A stretch of 64,000 bases of DNA from Vreelandella songnenensis. Its GTDB lineage: Bacteria > Pseudomonadota > Gammaproteobacteria > Pseudomonadales > Halomonadaceae. The stretch covers positions 153,383-217,382 of the forward strand of contig NZ_PVTK01000007.1 in assembly GCF_003002925.1 (NCBI RefSeq). The letters run 5' to 3'. The position numbers were made by a program, and so were the translations under genes. Positions 35,701-43,303 of the stretch are shown piece after piece; the first letter of the stretch is position 1, and each line of letters begins with the position of its first letter. The notes below the pieces were generated by a model, which had not been told where the DNA came from, made no database searches, and saw only the letters and a program-made list of their open reading frames with translations.

Positions 35701-35916
35701 GAACACCTTGAACTCCCCCGTCGACGACTCATAGGTTTTGAGCAGCTCTTCCCCACTGACGATTCGCCAGTCACTAGCCTGTACCTTGGCACAGGTTCGA
35801 AACGCGGCCGCGTGGAGTTTGCGGCACATGGAACAGTGGCAGTGGTAAACGTCGGTAAGGGGGCCGGTTATTTCGTATTGGACGCCGCCGCAGAGGCAGC
35901 TGCCTGATAGGGTCAT
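35518..35916 (-). CDS. GFA-family (glutathione-dependent formaldehyde-activating) protein
   Basis: Zinc-binding protein of 132 residues in the GFA/CENP-V fold. The cysteine pattern is complete: GSCLCGGVQY at the N-terminus, HCHCSMCRK at about 26-34 and FCSTCGSS near residue 74. These bind the structural and catalytic zinc ions. The prototype Gfa promotes adduct formation of formaldehyde with glutathione, but most members have unknown activity. It is intact, in contrast to the copy at 32.9 kb. Confidence 0.88.
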   Translation of the reverse strand: MTLSGSCLCGGVQYEITGPLTDVYHCHCSMCRKLHAAAFRTCAKVQASDWRIVSGEELLKTYESSTGEFKVFCSTCGSSIHTRFMEKPEIYALPLGTLDVDPGVRPNRHVFVGDKAPWFEIADDLPQFTENG

Positions 35917-36063
35917 TTTTAAACTCGTTGTTTTATAATGCTGCTAGCCTGCGCGGCTACGGAATGGAAACGAAGCTGCAATTTGGTAGACGTAGCCATC
36001 ACTGGTCTTGTTAGGGCTATTGCGATACAGTTGTACGGAGTTTCCGTACGTAATGGTGGAATT

Positions 36064-36336
36064 ATGGATATCATCAGTGTAAACAAATTTAGAGACAACC
36101 TGAAAAGCCTTGTAGAGCAGGTGGTTAACAACCATGAACCCCTCAAGGTGACACGCCGCGCCGGAGAGGCTTTCGTCATCATGAGTGCTGAAGACTGGGA
36201 AAGAGAACAGGAAACCCTGCAGGTGCTCCAGAACCGAGACCTGATGCAGCAGATTGCGACCTCTCTCGAGACTCACAGCCGTGGCCAAGGATACACACCC
36301 AATGATGAGCAGATGAATGAGATCACTGGTATTTGA
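36064..36336 (+). CDS. yefM: Phd/YefM-family antitoxin
   Basis: Antitoxin of 90 residues. The N-terminal DNA-binding/dimer domain begins MDIISVNKFRDNLKSLVEQV and includes VTRRAGEAFVIMSAEDW; the C-terminal tail, which would wrap the toxin, is acidic and polar. The start at 36064 is the homologous one, with GGTGGA upstream; the frame extends further but without similarity. It overlaps the toxin gene by 20 bases, the usual layout of a type II system, and should repress its own promoter. Confidence 0.9.
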   Translation: MDIISVNKFRDNLKSLVEQVVNNHEPLKVTRRAGEAFVIMSAEDWEREQETLQVLQNRDLMQQIATSLETHSRGQGYTPNDEQMNEITGI

Positions 36337-36589
36337 GGGCAGCACTTGGGAAGCCTATGAAACGATGCGAGAGAAAGACAAGAAGCTGCACAAAGCGCTG
36401 TGCAAATTGCTGAAAGAAATGCTCCGCTCCGACGACCCATCCACTGGAATAGGCAAACCTGAACCGCTGAAACACAACTTATCAGGCCTATGGTCACGGC
36501 GTATCTCACAGAAAGACAGGCTCATATACCGTTTCGACGACACCTCCATATACGTTTTTGCGATTGGGGGGCATTACGATCAGTCCTAA
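36317..36589 (+). CDS. yoeB: YoeB-family mRNA interferase toxin
   Basis: Ribosome-dependent endoribonuclease toxin of 90 residues. Conserved YoeB features are KPEPLKHNLSGLWSRRI (with the catalytic Glu and Arg), DRLIYRF and the terminal HY pair (GGHYDQS). The protein ends six residues longer at the N- and C-termini than E. coli YoeB. Its stop codon lies inside the left terminal box of an attC-like palindrome shared with the convergent DUF2971 gene. Confidence 0.9.
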   Translation: MRSLVFEGSTWEAYETMREKDKKLHKALCKLLKEMLRSDDPSTGIGKPEPLKHNLSGLWSRRISQKDRLIYRFDDTSIYVFAIGGHYDQS

Positions 36590-36668
36590 AGTCCGCAGCA
36601 ACCGCGGATTTGTAATGGAGCCGAAGGCGAAAAGAAAAAGCCGTCGGATTGCCTGCGATTGTTAGGAC
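36583..36668 (-). repeat. attC-like recombination site 1
   Basis: The 86-base imperfect palindrome has terminal boxes GTCCTAA (36583-36589) and TTAGGAC (36662-36668). Inside them, GTCCGCAGCAACCGCGG (36591-36607) pairs with 36641-36659 except for about three unpaired bases in the right arm. Unpaired extrahelical bases in one arm are the hallmark of folded integron attC sites and put the site in minus orientation. The stop codons of yoeB and the DUF2971 gene both lie inside the boxes. One core base departs from the consensus GTTRRRY (TTTAGGA). Confidence 0.6.
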
Positions 36669-37600
36669 TTTCCACTCCAGATATCCTCCATGCCTTTTAT
36701 ATGCCGCTCTAGAATGTCGGCGTGATCCAGAAATCGATACACATTATTCTCTGTGGCACTTTCAGCGTGAGCGTCTGTGATTGCGCACCAAGAGCACAAT
36801 TTACTATTTTTCCTTACTTCAGGAATAGGCTCCAAGCACTGCTTACACGCTGACTTAGCACTAACGATATCGCTACCATCAAATATATGAGGGGAATTAT
36901 CTCCAGAAACCAGATACTTTTCAGGATAACTCTTCCCAATCTTAGAGGTATAAAATCCGCAGCCGATATAGTCAGAATATCTCCGACCTTTTTCTATAGA
37001 CTCATCAGTCGCCTTAGCTCCCGCGATAATTGATTTAACACAGCTTGTCGGAAGAAAAGCAATCATATTTCCATCTACATTTTCAATACTGTCTATAGAA
37101 AAAACAACACGTCGCTCTTTTTCATAGCTCCAAGAAGATTGTTTTGTAAAATACGCTGAATGAAGAACTGCTTTATGAAGAAAAAAAGTATGTCTCGGCT
37201 TACATGTAACGAATGCACGCGCCAGTAAACCTTCTAAATCTTTATTGGCCGAGTCCGTGTACTCAACATCATCGACCGATGCCTCTGAGCAGTAATCAAT
37301 GAGCATTTTTTCGTCGATTTCTATTACGAAGCCTCTGGACGCATGACCATAGTGTGCCCACATAGGAACAACCACGGGTGATCTTGAGAAACAAGACGTG
37401 GGATACTGAGGTAGTTGCCCGAGTGAATCTCTATAGAATGCTAGTAGTTGTGTATCAACATTTGTGTCTACGCTTAGAAAAAGCTCGTATGGATCATTGT
37501 ATTCTTCAGGCTTTGAACACTTGAATCCAATAAAGCCTTGACGGACTAGTGATGCGTCAAGAATTCGCGGCTCCATATATTTATAGAGATTCTTATTCAT
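36662..37600 (-). CDS. DUF2971 family protein with C-terminal zinc-ribbon motif
   Basis: Cytoplasmic protein of 312 residues. The DUF2971 layout is visible: LYKYMEPRI at the start, KCSKPEEYNDPYE, then CFSRSPVVVPMWAHYGHASRGFVIEI and YFTKQSSWSYEKERRVVFS. A C-terminal CKQC...CSWC pair probably binds zinc. Start at 37600 (AGGA nine bases upstream) or two codons earlier. It begins just 10-17 bases after an attC-like box and its stop lies inside the next one, as expected for a gene cassette. GC content is low. Function is unknown; relatives occur in defence islands. Confidence 0.8.
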   Translation of the reverse strand: MNKNLYKYMEPRILDASLVRQGFIGFKCSKPEEYNDPYELFLSVDTNVDTQLLAFYRDSLGQLPQYPTSCFSRSPVVVPMWAHYGHASRGFVIEIDEKMLIDYCSEASVDDVEYTDSANKDLEGLLARAFVTCKPRHTFFLHKAVLHSAYFTKQSSWSYEKERRVVFSIDSIENVDGNMIAFLPTSCVKSIIAGAKATDESIEKGRRYSDYIGCGFYTSKIGKSYPEKYLVSGDNSPHIFDGSDIVSAKSACKQCLEPIPEVRKNSKLCSWCAITDAHAESATENNVYRFLDHADILERHIKGMEDIWSGKS

Positions 37601-37609
37601 CTGCATAAA

Positions 37610-37687
37610 TCCTAACGCCTCGGTAAATAGCGAGCGATAGCGAGTCCGCTGGAGCGCAGTGGAACGCATTTCACCGCTTTGTTAAGT
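37610..37687 (-). repeat. attC-like recombination site 2
   Basis: Read on the minus strand, this 78-base element starts with ACTTAAC, an exact RYYYAAC box, directly after the stop of the upstream gene, and ends with GTTAGGA. Inner arms CGGTGAAAT (37668-37676) and ATTTACCG (37621-37628) pair with one extra G in the left arm, as in L'' boxes of attC sites. The DUF2971 start follows 10-16 bases later. The three features together favour a genuine cassette junction. Confidence 0.65.
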
Positions 37688-37688
37688 T

Positions 37689-38522
37689 CTATTCGTACCA
37701 TGATGATGTATCCACATCCAACTTTTCAGACTCGATTGTAAATTCCTCTGGATTCTCAACATGAGATTTCATTCTCAAAGTAAAAGGGTAACATTCACTA
37801 ATTTCACATAAGTCATTTTTTGGCCCGTATTCCTGTGTGACGTGTACATTTCCTTGAGCTGTAACATAAATAAACTGATCATCTATCCCGGTACACTCGA
37901 TCTCATACACTTCGGTGTACTCGATGTAGACATGATTTGCTAGAATAGACAGGCTATCAGGTATTGCACTTACAGCCGTTGAAACAACCGCATTTCTTAT
38001 CTTTTCTTCAAGGGCATTAACAACTATCCTTTCAAGATCCTCCAATTGATTTAGAGAGTCTTTCGCTATTCTAATAATTACCTTAGCGTCCTGAAAAAAT
38101 GAACTTGGCGAAACATCAAAATACTTCTCTGTAATATGTGTGTACTTATTGAAGAATTTAAATTCATCAAGGAACTCAGAAATGCATTCATTAAGATGCT
38201 CAAGAACTGCATTACCAAGATAAGCATCTGATATATTTGATTGTGCGCAATATTTTAGCTGCTGTCTTCTTGTAACTTCATATTTATCACTCTCGCGCTC
38301 ATACCAAGTAGCCCTTTTTACTTTCTTAGGTGGAGCTTTTCTTTGTATTACATGAAGCACCAGCTCTCTCATCGAGAACGCGAAGTTGTGAAATCTCAGT
38401 GGATTACCATGTGACGCATAATTTCTTAAACTGGCTACAAACAGTCGGTTTTCAAAGTCTGACTCCAATAAAGATTGAAAACCTTGCATGAAATCCAGCG
38501 ACAGTAACTTTTTGAGCTTCAT
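37689..38522 (-). CDS. Possible pPIWI-associated nuclease-family protein
   Basis: Protein of 277 residues. The N-terminal part (NPLRFHNFAFSMRELVLHVI, then an AP..K...WYE segment and VTRRQQLKY, with KYTHITEKYF near 130) resembles by memory the predicted pPIWI-associated nucleases (pP_pnuc families), which occur in mobile defence modules. The C-terminus ends VDTSSWYE. A catalytic motif could not be confirmed by eye and no PIWI gene is in the window. It is GC-poor and lies between attC-like sites. The call is tentative; the gene itself looks real and intact. Confidence 0.7.
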   Translation of the reverse strand: MKLKKLLSLDFMQGFQSLLESDFENRLFVASLRNYASHGNPLRFHNFAFSMRELVLHVIQRKAPPKKVKRATWYERESDKYEVTRRQQLKYCAQSNISDAYLGNAVLEHLNECISEFLDEFKFFNKYTHITEKYFDVSPSSFFQDAKVIIRIAKDSLNQLEDLERIVVNALEEKIRNAVVSTAVSAIPDSLSILANHVYIEYTEVYEIECTGIDDQFIYVTAQGNVHVTQEYGPKNDLCEISECYPFTLRMKSHVENPEEFTIESEKLDVDTSSWYE

Positions 38523-38534
38523 GCTTCCCCTAAA

Positions 38535-38604
38535 ACTTAACAGTGATTATCTATCCGACTGTATAACACCCTTAAACTCGTCGGCGCATTTATTGATGTT
38601 ATGC
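38535..38604 (-). repeat. Weak attC-like site 3
   Basis: On the minus strand a perfect GTTAAGT box (38535-38541 on plus as ACTTAAC) lies 12 bases before the start of the nuclease-like gene. About 60 bases earlier is GCATAAC, one base off consensus. An inner CCGAC/GTCGG stem (38555-38559 with 38580-38584) supports folding. The arms pair poorly between these points, so this site is less certain than the other two. Confidence 0.35.
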
Positions 38605-39001
38605 AGCTCACGTACAAACCACAACGTATTGATTCGAATGTCGTTGACTAATTGTTAGGCAGCATATTCATTGTTAGGGTGCCCGCTCGTTTTGCTCATT
38701 TTTCCATCATACTCTATCCATGAATTTTCCTTCGGTCACGTGGTAATTTCATGACATTATTAAGCAATAGGTCTTAAGGCTGCGTGAAATTCGGGTAGGC
38801 GATGTTGCGGAAGAAAGGTCAGGGAATGAGCTTAAGCCAATTTTTATGAGGGGAAGTGAGCTCTTTAGCGGTATTGGGGCAGCTGGCGCTGCCCTTCGCG
38901 CGCTGAAGCGTGCTCCTACGACAGCTCTCTACGGCTATAGCTCATAGAGAGCGATGGTATTTACGGAACTCAGTAGGCCTGCAGGTGTTTCTCAGGCTTG
39001 C
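38605..39001. other. Non-coding stretch with cassette-like boxes and a REP-like element
   Basis: No credible gene. GTTAGGC (38654-38660) and GTTAGGG (38673-38679) resemble attC core boxes and may be the eroded end of the cassette cluster. Further right are a GGGCAG/CTGCCC hairpin near 38876-38893, the REP-like sequence at 38894-38919 and a GCTCTCT/AGAGAGC inverted repeat (38924-38930 with 38946-38952). Confidence 0.4.
38894..38919 (-). repeat. REP-like extragenic palindromic element
   Basis: Read on the minus strand it begins GTAGGAGCACGCTTCAGCGC, which matches the general form of Pseudomonas and Halomonas REP elements (GTAGGAGC head followed by a GC-rich palindrome). Only one copy was seen in this window. 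Confidence 0.45.
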
Positions 39002-39442
39002 TTACGCTTTCAGCACGTACTTTAGCGTTTCCACGACCTGCTCGGTAGTCGTACACCAAGCCTGCGCCCCGGCATCCACTTCCTTCAGCGGATGAACAAT
39101 ATCTTCAGCGTGCAGCGTGATATACGGCTTGGCCAGCGCCGAGCAATAGCCCGCATCAAACGCGGCGTTCCACTGCTTGTACTTGTCGCCGAAGCGCACC
39201 ACGACCAGGTCGGCCTGTTCGATCAGCGTGCGGGTGCGAATGGCGTTGACCTTGGAGGATTGGTGGTCGCGCCAGAAGCCGTTTTCCGGCACGCCCAGGT
39301 GGTCGCCGGCGGCGTCACTGGCGTCGTGGTCGGTGACCGGGGCGGTGAAGACGATATCCAGGCCCGCGGCTTCGGCGCCGCGCTGGATTTCGTCGCGCCA
39401 GTCGGTGTGGATCTCGCCGGAAAGGTAGACGTAAAAGCTCAT
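39002..39442 (-). CDS. ytoQ: YtoQ family protein
   Basis: Small cytoplasmic protein of 146 residues related to nucleoside 2-deoxyribosyltransferase folds. It begins FYVYLSGEIHTDWRDEI, and contains FTAPVTDHDASD and LIEQADLVVVRFGDKYKQWNAAFDAG, the typical YtoQ core. Activity of the family is unproven. It stands alone just left of the hypothetical gene at 39.5 kb and marks the return to ordinary chromosomal GC content. Confidence 0.87.
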   Translation of the reverse strand: MSFYVYLSGEIHTDWRDEIQRGAEAAGLDIVFTAPVTDHDASDAAGDHLGVPENGFWRDHQSSKVNAIRTRTLIEQADLVVVRFGDKYKQWNAAFDAGYCSALAKPYITLHAEDIVHPLKEVDAGAQAWCTTTEQVVETLKYVLKA

Positions 39443-39541
39443 GACGTACTCCCGATGGTTTGAGGAATAGAAAAATTGCTACGTTTTAGAAAAATTTAAT
39501 TACGGCGATGCTGCGCTTTCTATAAGCCAATGAGAACCGAG

Positions 39542-40048
39542 CTAAATCGACTTATCGGCATGACGCCTTGCCGCGTCGACTCGTTCGATTAACTCTTCGT
39601 AAACACGATTCTCACGCCTTAGTTTTCTAAACGATATATCGCCGGTGTTCCAATTGGTTCTGGTCGGAAGAAAAGCTACTTCGCGGGTCGAGGAATTCTG
39701 AACGTCAGTGGCTCGCAATGTAAGGATCACCTTATCGGGAGACACCATGGACTCGTAATTGATGTTCATCACATCCTTCAAATAGACTTGCTGTCGCTCT
39801 TTTCCATACACAAACGTCAGGCTTTCGCCGTTATCGTACACACGGTTAGCGACACCCGCGTAAGCTTTTTTCCACGAAAAAACCATAAAAGCGATCATGC
39901 CAAAGGGAAACAATATGAATATTGTAAAGCCATCCAAATGGTACAAAAATGACGACGTTATGAAGCTGGCAACAATTAACCATATGGCGGGAAAAATCCA
40001 GCGACTAAAAACGGCTGAACGAGAAATAATACGCACATCTTGTTGCAT
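39542..40048 (-). CDS. Hypothetical membrane protein, PH-like
   Basis: Protein of 168 residues with two adjacent hydrophobic helices (about 18-58) and a cytosolic part whose strands (YDNGESLTFVYGKERQQVYLKDVMNINY, then VILTLRATD) resemble small bacterial PH-domain-like proteins. AAGGA precedes the start. AT-richer than its neighbours. The function is unknown. It lies 87 bases downstream of cobF, the last gene of a cobalamin operon on the same strand. Confidence 0.65.
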   Translation of the reverse strand: MQQDVRIISRSAVFSRWIFPAIWLIVASFITSSFLYHLDGFTIFILFPFGMIAFMVFSWKKAYAGVANRVYDNGESLTFVYGKERQQVYLKDVMNINYESMVSPDKVILTLRATDVQNSSTREVAFLPTRTNWNTGDISFRKLRRENRVYEELIERVDAARRHADKSI

Positions 40049-40135
40049 CGGAATAATTCCTTTAAGTACGCATGAAGCCTATCAAATCTACAGATTTTTA
40101 GAAATATTCCATGATCAGCCGCACTCTACTCAGGT

Positions 40136-40900
40136 CTATAATAGCGGCTCGCGCGCCATCAAATAGCAATCCATTATCCAGCCGTAGGCTTCGCGAAGCA
40201 TGGTGCGACGCTCGATGATTTGCGCGCTTACCTCATGCAGGCGCCCTTCTATCAGGCACTGCTTCTCCATGCCCAGATACGCCCCCCACCAGATGTAAAC
40301 GCCCTCTTGCTTGATCGCGGTAAACGCCCCGCCGCTGTCGAGCATGACGGCTACCGTGGCGGCATCTTCAGGCCAGCCGCGTTCGCGCAGGCGGCGGCCG
40401 GTGGTGATGTGAACCGCCCCCGCCAGGGCATTGAGCGGTATGCGGTGCTCGGCGGTGAGCACCTGCAGGCTGGTAATGCCGGGGATGACGTTGACCTCAA
40501 CCGCACGACCGCTGTCCGTCAGGCGCTTGGCGATGCGCAGGCTGCTGTCATAAAGCGAGGGGTCGCCCCATACCAGCATGCCGACGCGTCCGCCGTTTGG
40601 CAGATGCTTATCCATCAACTCCGCCCACACGCTGGCAATGGCGTCATGCCACTCGTCTACTGCGTTTAGGTACGGGCGTTCGCCGTCGCGGGTGGGTAAA
40701 TCGAACTCGACGATGCGGGTACTGGCCGCTTTATCTAAAAGCTCTTCGCAGAGTACGCGGCGCAGGTCGAGAAGGTCCGATTTGGCCTCGCCCTTGCGCG
40801 GCAGCAGAATCACGTCGGCTTCGTTCAAGGCGCGCACCGCCGCGAGCGTTACGTGGTCGACGTTGCCGGTGCCAATGCCGATCAGCGAGAGCGTGATCAT
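40136..40900 (-). CDS. cobF: Precorrin-6A synthase (deacetylating) CobF
   Basis: SAM-dependent C1-methyltransferase that also removes the acetyl group in the aerobic cobalamin pathway, converting precorrin-5 to precorrin-6A; 254 residues. The tetrapyrrole methylase fold shows [16 protein letters not shown] at the N-terminus, [13 protein letters not shown] and [11 protein letters not shown]. CobF is specific to the aerobic route (the anaerobic one uses CbiD). The start overlaps the cobM stop by four bases. Confidence 0.92.
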   Translation of the reverse strand: MITLSLIGIGTGNVDHVTLAAVRALNEADVILLPRKGEAKSDLLDLRRVLCEELLDKAASTRIVEFDLPTRDGERPYLNAVDEWHDAIASVWAELMDKHLPNGGRVGMLVWGDPSLYDSSLRIAKRLTDSGRAVEVNVIPGITSLQVLTAEHRIPLNALAGAVHITTGRRLRERGWPEDAATVAVMLDSGGAFTAIKQEGVYIWWGAYLGMEKQCLIEGRLHEVSAQIIERRTMLREAYGWIMDCYLMAREPLL

Positions 40901-41694
40901 GCGCTGCCCTCTTCATCGCCACCGGCAAACGGCGAATCCGCCGATTGGGGCCGAAAGCGGCGATCATAACCTACCGCGTACAGGCTGCTTTCCTGGAAGT
41001 CGTCGGATTCGAGGACCGGCCCTACCAGAATCAGCGCCGTGCGCTGGAGCGTGTGGTCGATCAGGGATTCCACCGTGGACAGGCGAGCGCGCACCACGTG
41101 CTCGTCCGGCCAGCTGGCCCGCCACACGATGGCCACCGGGCACTCTTTACCGTAATGCGGCGTCAGGCTTTCCACCACCTGGGCCAGGTTGTGAATGGAG
41201 AGGTGAATGGCAAGCGTTGCCCCGGTGCGGGCGAAGTGGGCAAGCGTTTCCCCTTCCGGCATGGCGCTTGCCCGGCCCGGCGTGCGGGTCAGCACCACGG
41301 ATTGCGCCACGCCGGGTAGCGTGAGCTCCTGGCCAAGCGTTGCGGCTGCGGCGGCAAATGAGGGCACGCCGGGGGTGACACTAAACGGAATATCCAGCGC
41401 CCGCAGGCGGCGCAGCTGCTCGCCCATGGCGGACCACACCGAGAGATCGCCGGAGTGCAGCCGGGCGATATCCTGGCCTTGCGCGTGGGCGGTCTTAATT
41501 TCCTGCATGATGTCATCGAGCGACAGCGGCGCGGTGTTGATGATGCACGCGCCTTTTGGGCAGTGCTCGAGAATTTCTTCGGGGACGAGCGACCCCGCGT
41601 ACAGGCACACCGGGCAAGCGGCAATCAAATCGCGCCCTCTGAGCGTCAAAAGATCCGGCGCGCCGGGGCCTGCGCCAATAAAATGAACCGTCAT
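40897..41694 (-). CDS. cobM: Precorrin-4 C11-methyltransferase CobM
   Basis: SAM-dependent methylation of precorrin-4 at C11 to precorrin-5; 265 residues. It opens [18 protein letters not shown], followed by [30 protein letters not shown] and [17 protein letters not shown], all hallmarks of CobM/CbiF. Two ATG codons are adjacent (41697, 41694); AAGGAG precedes both. It overlaps cobE upstream and cobF downstream. Confidence 0.93.
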   Translation of the reverse strand: MTVHFIGAGPGAPDLLTLRGRDLIAACPVCLYAGSLVPEEILEHCPKGACIINTAPLSLDDIMQEIKTAHAQGQDIARLHSGDLSVWSAMGEQLRRLRALDIPFSVTPGVPSFAAAAATLGQELTLPGVAQSVVLTRTPGRASAMPEGETLAHFARTGATLAIHLSIHNLAQVVESLTPHYGKECPVAIVWRASWPDEHVVRARLSTVESLIDHTLQRTALILVGPVLESDDFQESSLYAVGYDRRFRPQSADSPFAGGDEEGSA

Positions 41695-42098
41695 CATCCA
41701 ACTCCTTGCAACGCTTTAGTGGCCACCGCGGCCGTGGCCTTTCTATCGTCTGAAACTGTGCGCGGGCCCAAGAGCCGCGCCCCGTGGCCTGCGGCCAGCA
41801 GCGCCACGGCTTCGGCCACGCTGCCGGTGCCTTTTTCACGCAGGCTGTACGCGGAATGCGTCAGCGTGGTGGCGCCGGGGAGTGCTGCGTCCGCCACGCC
41901 TATTACCGGAATGTGGCGGGCGCTTCCCAGCGCTTGAACCAGGGGCAGCATGCTGTGCGCCGCCGCCAGCCGGTCGATGGGGCCGTGCTCGGCGATCAGC
42001 TGATCCAGCACCTGCTCAAGCGACGCCTGCGTTGCTTGCGGGCGAAAGCCGAACCCGGCGATGGTGTGCGCGGTGCTGACGTCTGTTTGGCTGGTCAT
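41694..42098 (-). CDS. cobE: Cobalamin biosynthesis protein CobE
   Basis: Protein of 134 residues corresponding to the C-terminal domain of CbiG, present in aerobic-pathway clusters. Hallmarks are [35 protein letters not shown] and a [12 protein letters not shown] helix. In the aerobic pathway its exact role is not settled; relatives help handle the ring-opened lactone or bind intermediates. The start at 42098 overlaps the cobL stop (ATGA); the frame reads further upstream only as a shadow of cobL. Confidence 0.88.
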   Translation of the reverse strand: MTSQTDVSTAHTIAGFGFRPQATQASLEQVLDQLIAEHGPIDRLAAAHSMLPLVQALGSARHIPVIGVADAALPGATTLTHSAYSLREKGTGSVAEAVALLAAGHGARLLGPRTVSDDRKATAAVATKALQGVG

Positions 42099-43303
42099 CG
42101 AGCGCCGCGCCACTGCACGATCGGGTAGCTGGCTTTCCAGCCCCGGCGCGTGCCCATGGGGGCGGCGTGGGCCAGCTCCAGGCGCAGCAGTTCGCCGCCG
42201 GCCTGTTGCTGCCAGTGGGCCAACAGGGCTTCGGATTCCAGGGTAACCGCGTTGGCCACTACCCGTGTGCCGCTGGGCAACACTTGCCATAAGGCGTCCA
42301 ACAGTTTTTGGGAAAGCCCGCCGCCGATAAACACCGCATCGGGCAGCGGCGCGTTCTCGAGTACCTCCGGGGCGCGGCCTTCGTTGACGTCCAGCCAATC
42401 GACGCCCAGATTGCGCGCATTGCGCCGCGCCCGAGCGGCGCGCTCGGCGTTTTGCTCGAAACCGGTGGCGTGGTTATCCGGGTGGGCCAGCAGCCACTCG
42501 ATGGCAATGGAGCCAGAGCCCGTGCCGATATCCCACAGCCGCTCGCCGGCTCTGGGGGCCAGTGCGCAAAGCGTCAGGCTTCGCACGGCTTGCTTGGTGA
42601 TCTGGCCGTCGTGCTCGAAAAAGGCATCTAAAAGGCCGGGCGTCAGGGGAAGCGCGGGGCCGTTACCGGCGACTTCAATGCCTACCGCTACCGGGTGGGC
42701 GATATCCTCGGGGAGCGCTTCATCCATGGCCAGCGTGCGGATGCGCTCCTCAGCGCCGCCCAGCGCTTCCAGCACGGTGAGCCGGGAATCCGCAAAGCCG
42801 AATGTTATAACCAGCGCGGCCAGTTCAGCCACGGCGGCGCCATCGCGCAGCAGCACCAGCAGGCGCCGGCCGCTTTGCAGGTAAGGACGAATGCGAGTGA
42901 GTGGTTTGGCGTGCAGGCCAAGGCAAGTGCAGCGCTCGAGCGGCCAGCCCAGCCGCGCCGCCGCCAGGCTGAAGGTCGAGGGCGACGGTACGGCGCTCCA
43001 CTCAAACGCCTCCAAGTGGCGCGTGAGACTTGAGCCCGCGCCAAACCAGAACGGGTCGTTGGAGACCAGCATGACCACCCGGCGGCCGCGCTCGGCAAGA
43101 AGCGCGGGGATGCCATCAACAAACGGCACCGGCCACTCGCGTATCTGCGCGTTCAGCGGGGGCAGCAGGCGCAGGTGGCGGCGGGCGCCAAACACGATCT
43201 CGGCACTCTCCAACAGTTCGCGGCTTGCCGCTGTCAGGCCCGCTGTGCCACTCTCCCCCCACCCAAGCAATGTGAGCCAGCAAGCCTTGTCAACTAACGC
43301 CAT
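42095..43303 (-). CDS. cobL: Precorrin-6Y C5,15-methyltransferase (decarboxylating) CobL
   Basis: Bifunctional SAM enzyme of 402 residues; methylates C5 and C15 of precorrin-6B and decarboxylates the C12 acetate to give precorrin-8X. It is a CbiE-CbiT fusion: the N-terminal tetrapyrrole methylase domain (about 8-210) begins WLTLLGWGESG, and the C-terminal Rossmann methyltransferase domain has SAM motif WDIGTGSGSIAIEW (about 255). The start at 43303 shares two bases with the start of divergent cobK. No upstream ribosome-binding site is obvious. A four-base overlap joins it to cobE. Confidence 0.92.
   Translation of the reverse strand: MALVDKACWLTLLGWGESGTAGLTAASRELLESAEIVFGARRHLRLLPPLNAQIREWPVPFVDGIPALLAERGRRVVMLVSNDPFWFGAGSSLTRHLEAFEWSAVPSPSTFSLAAARLGWPLERCTCLGLHAKPLTRIRPYLQSGRRLLVLLRDGAAVAELAALVITFGFADSRLTVLEALGGAEERIRTLAMDEALPEDIAHPVAVGIEVAGNGPALPLTPGLLDAFFEHDGQITKQAVRSLTLCALAPRAGERLWDIGTGSGSIAIEWLLAHPDNHATGFEQNAERAARARRNARNLGVDWLDVNEGRAPEVLENAPLPDAVFIGGGLSQKLLDALWQVLPSGTRVVANAVTLESEALLAHWQQQAGGELLRLELAHAAPMGTRRGWKASYPIVQWRGAR

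Noticed and set aside
35920..36063. A fourth attC-like site left of the antitoxin gene
   Set aside because: An inner GGCTACG/CGTAGCC stem and one CCCTAAC box exist, but the opposite box and arm pairing are missing.
36064..36589. Plasmid origin linked to the toxin-antitoxin pair
   Set aside because: No replication or partition genes and no iterons nearby; the cassette interpretation explains the pair better.
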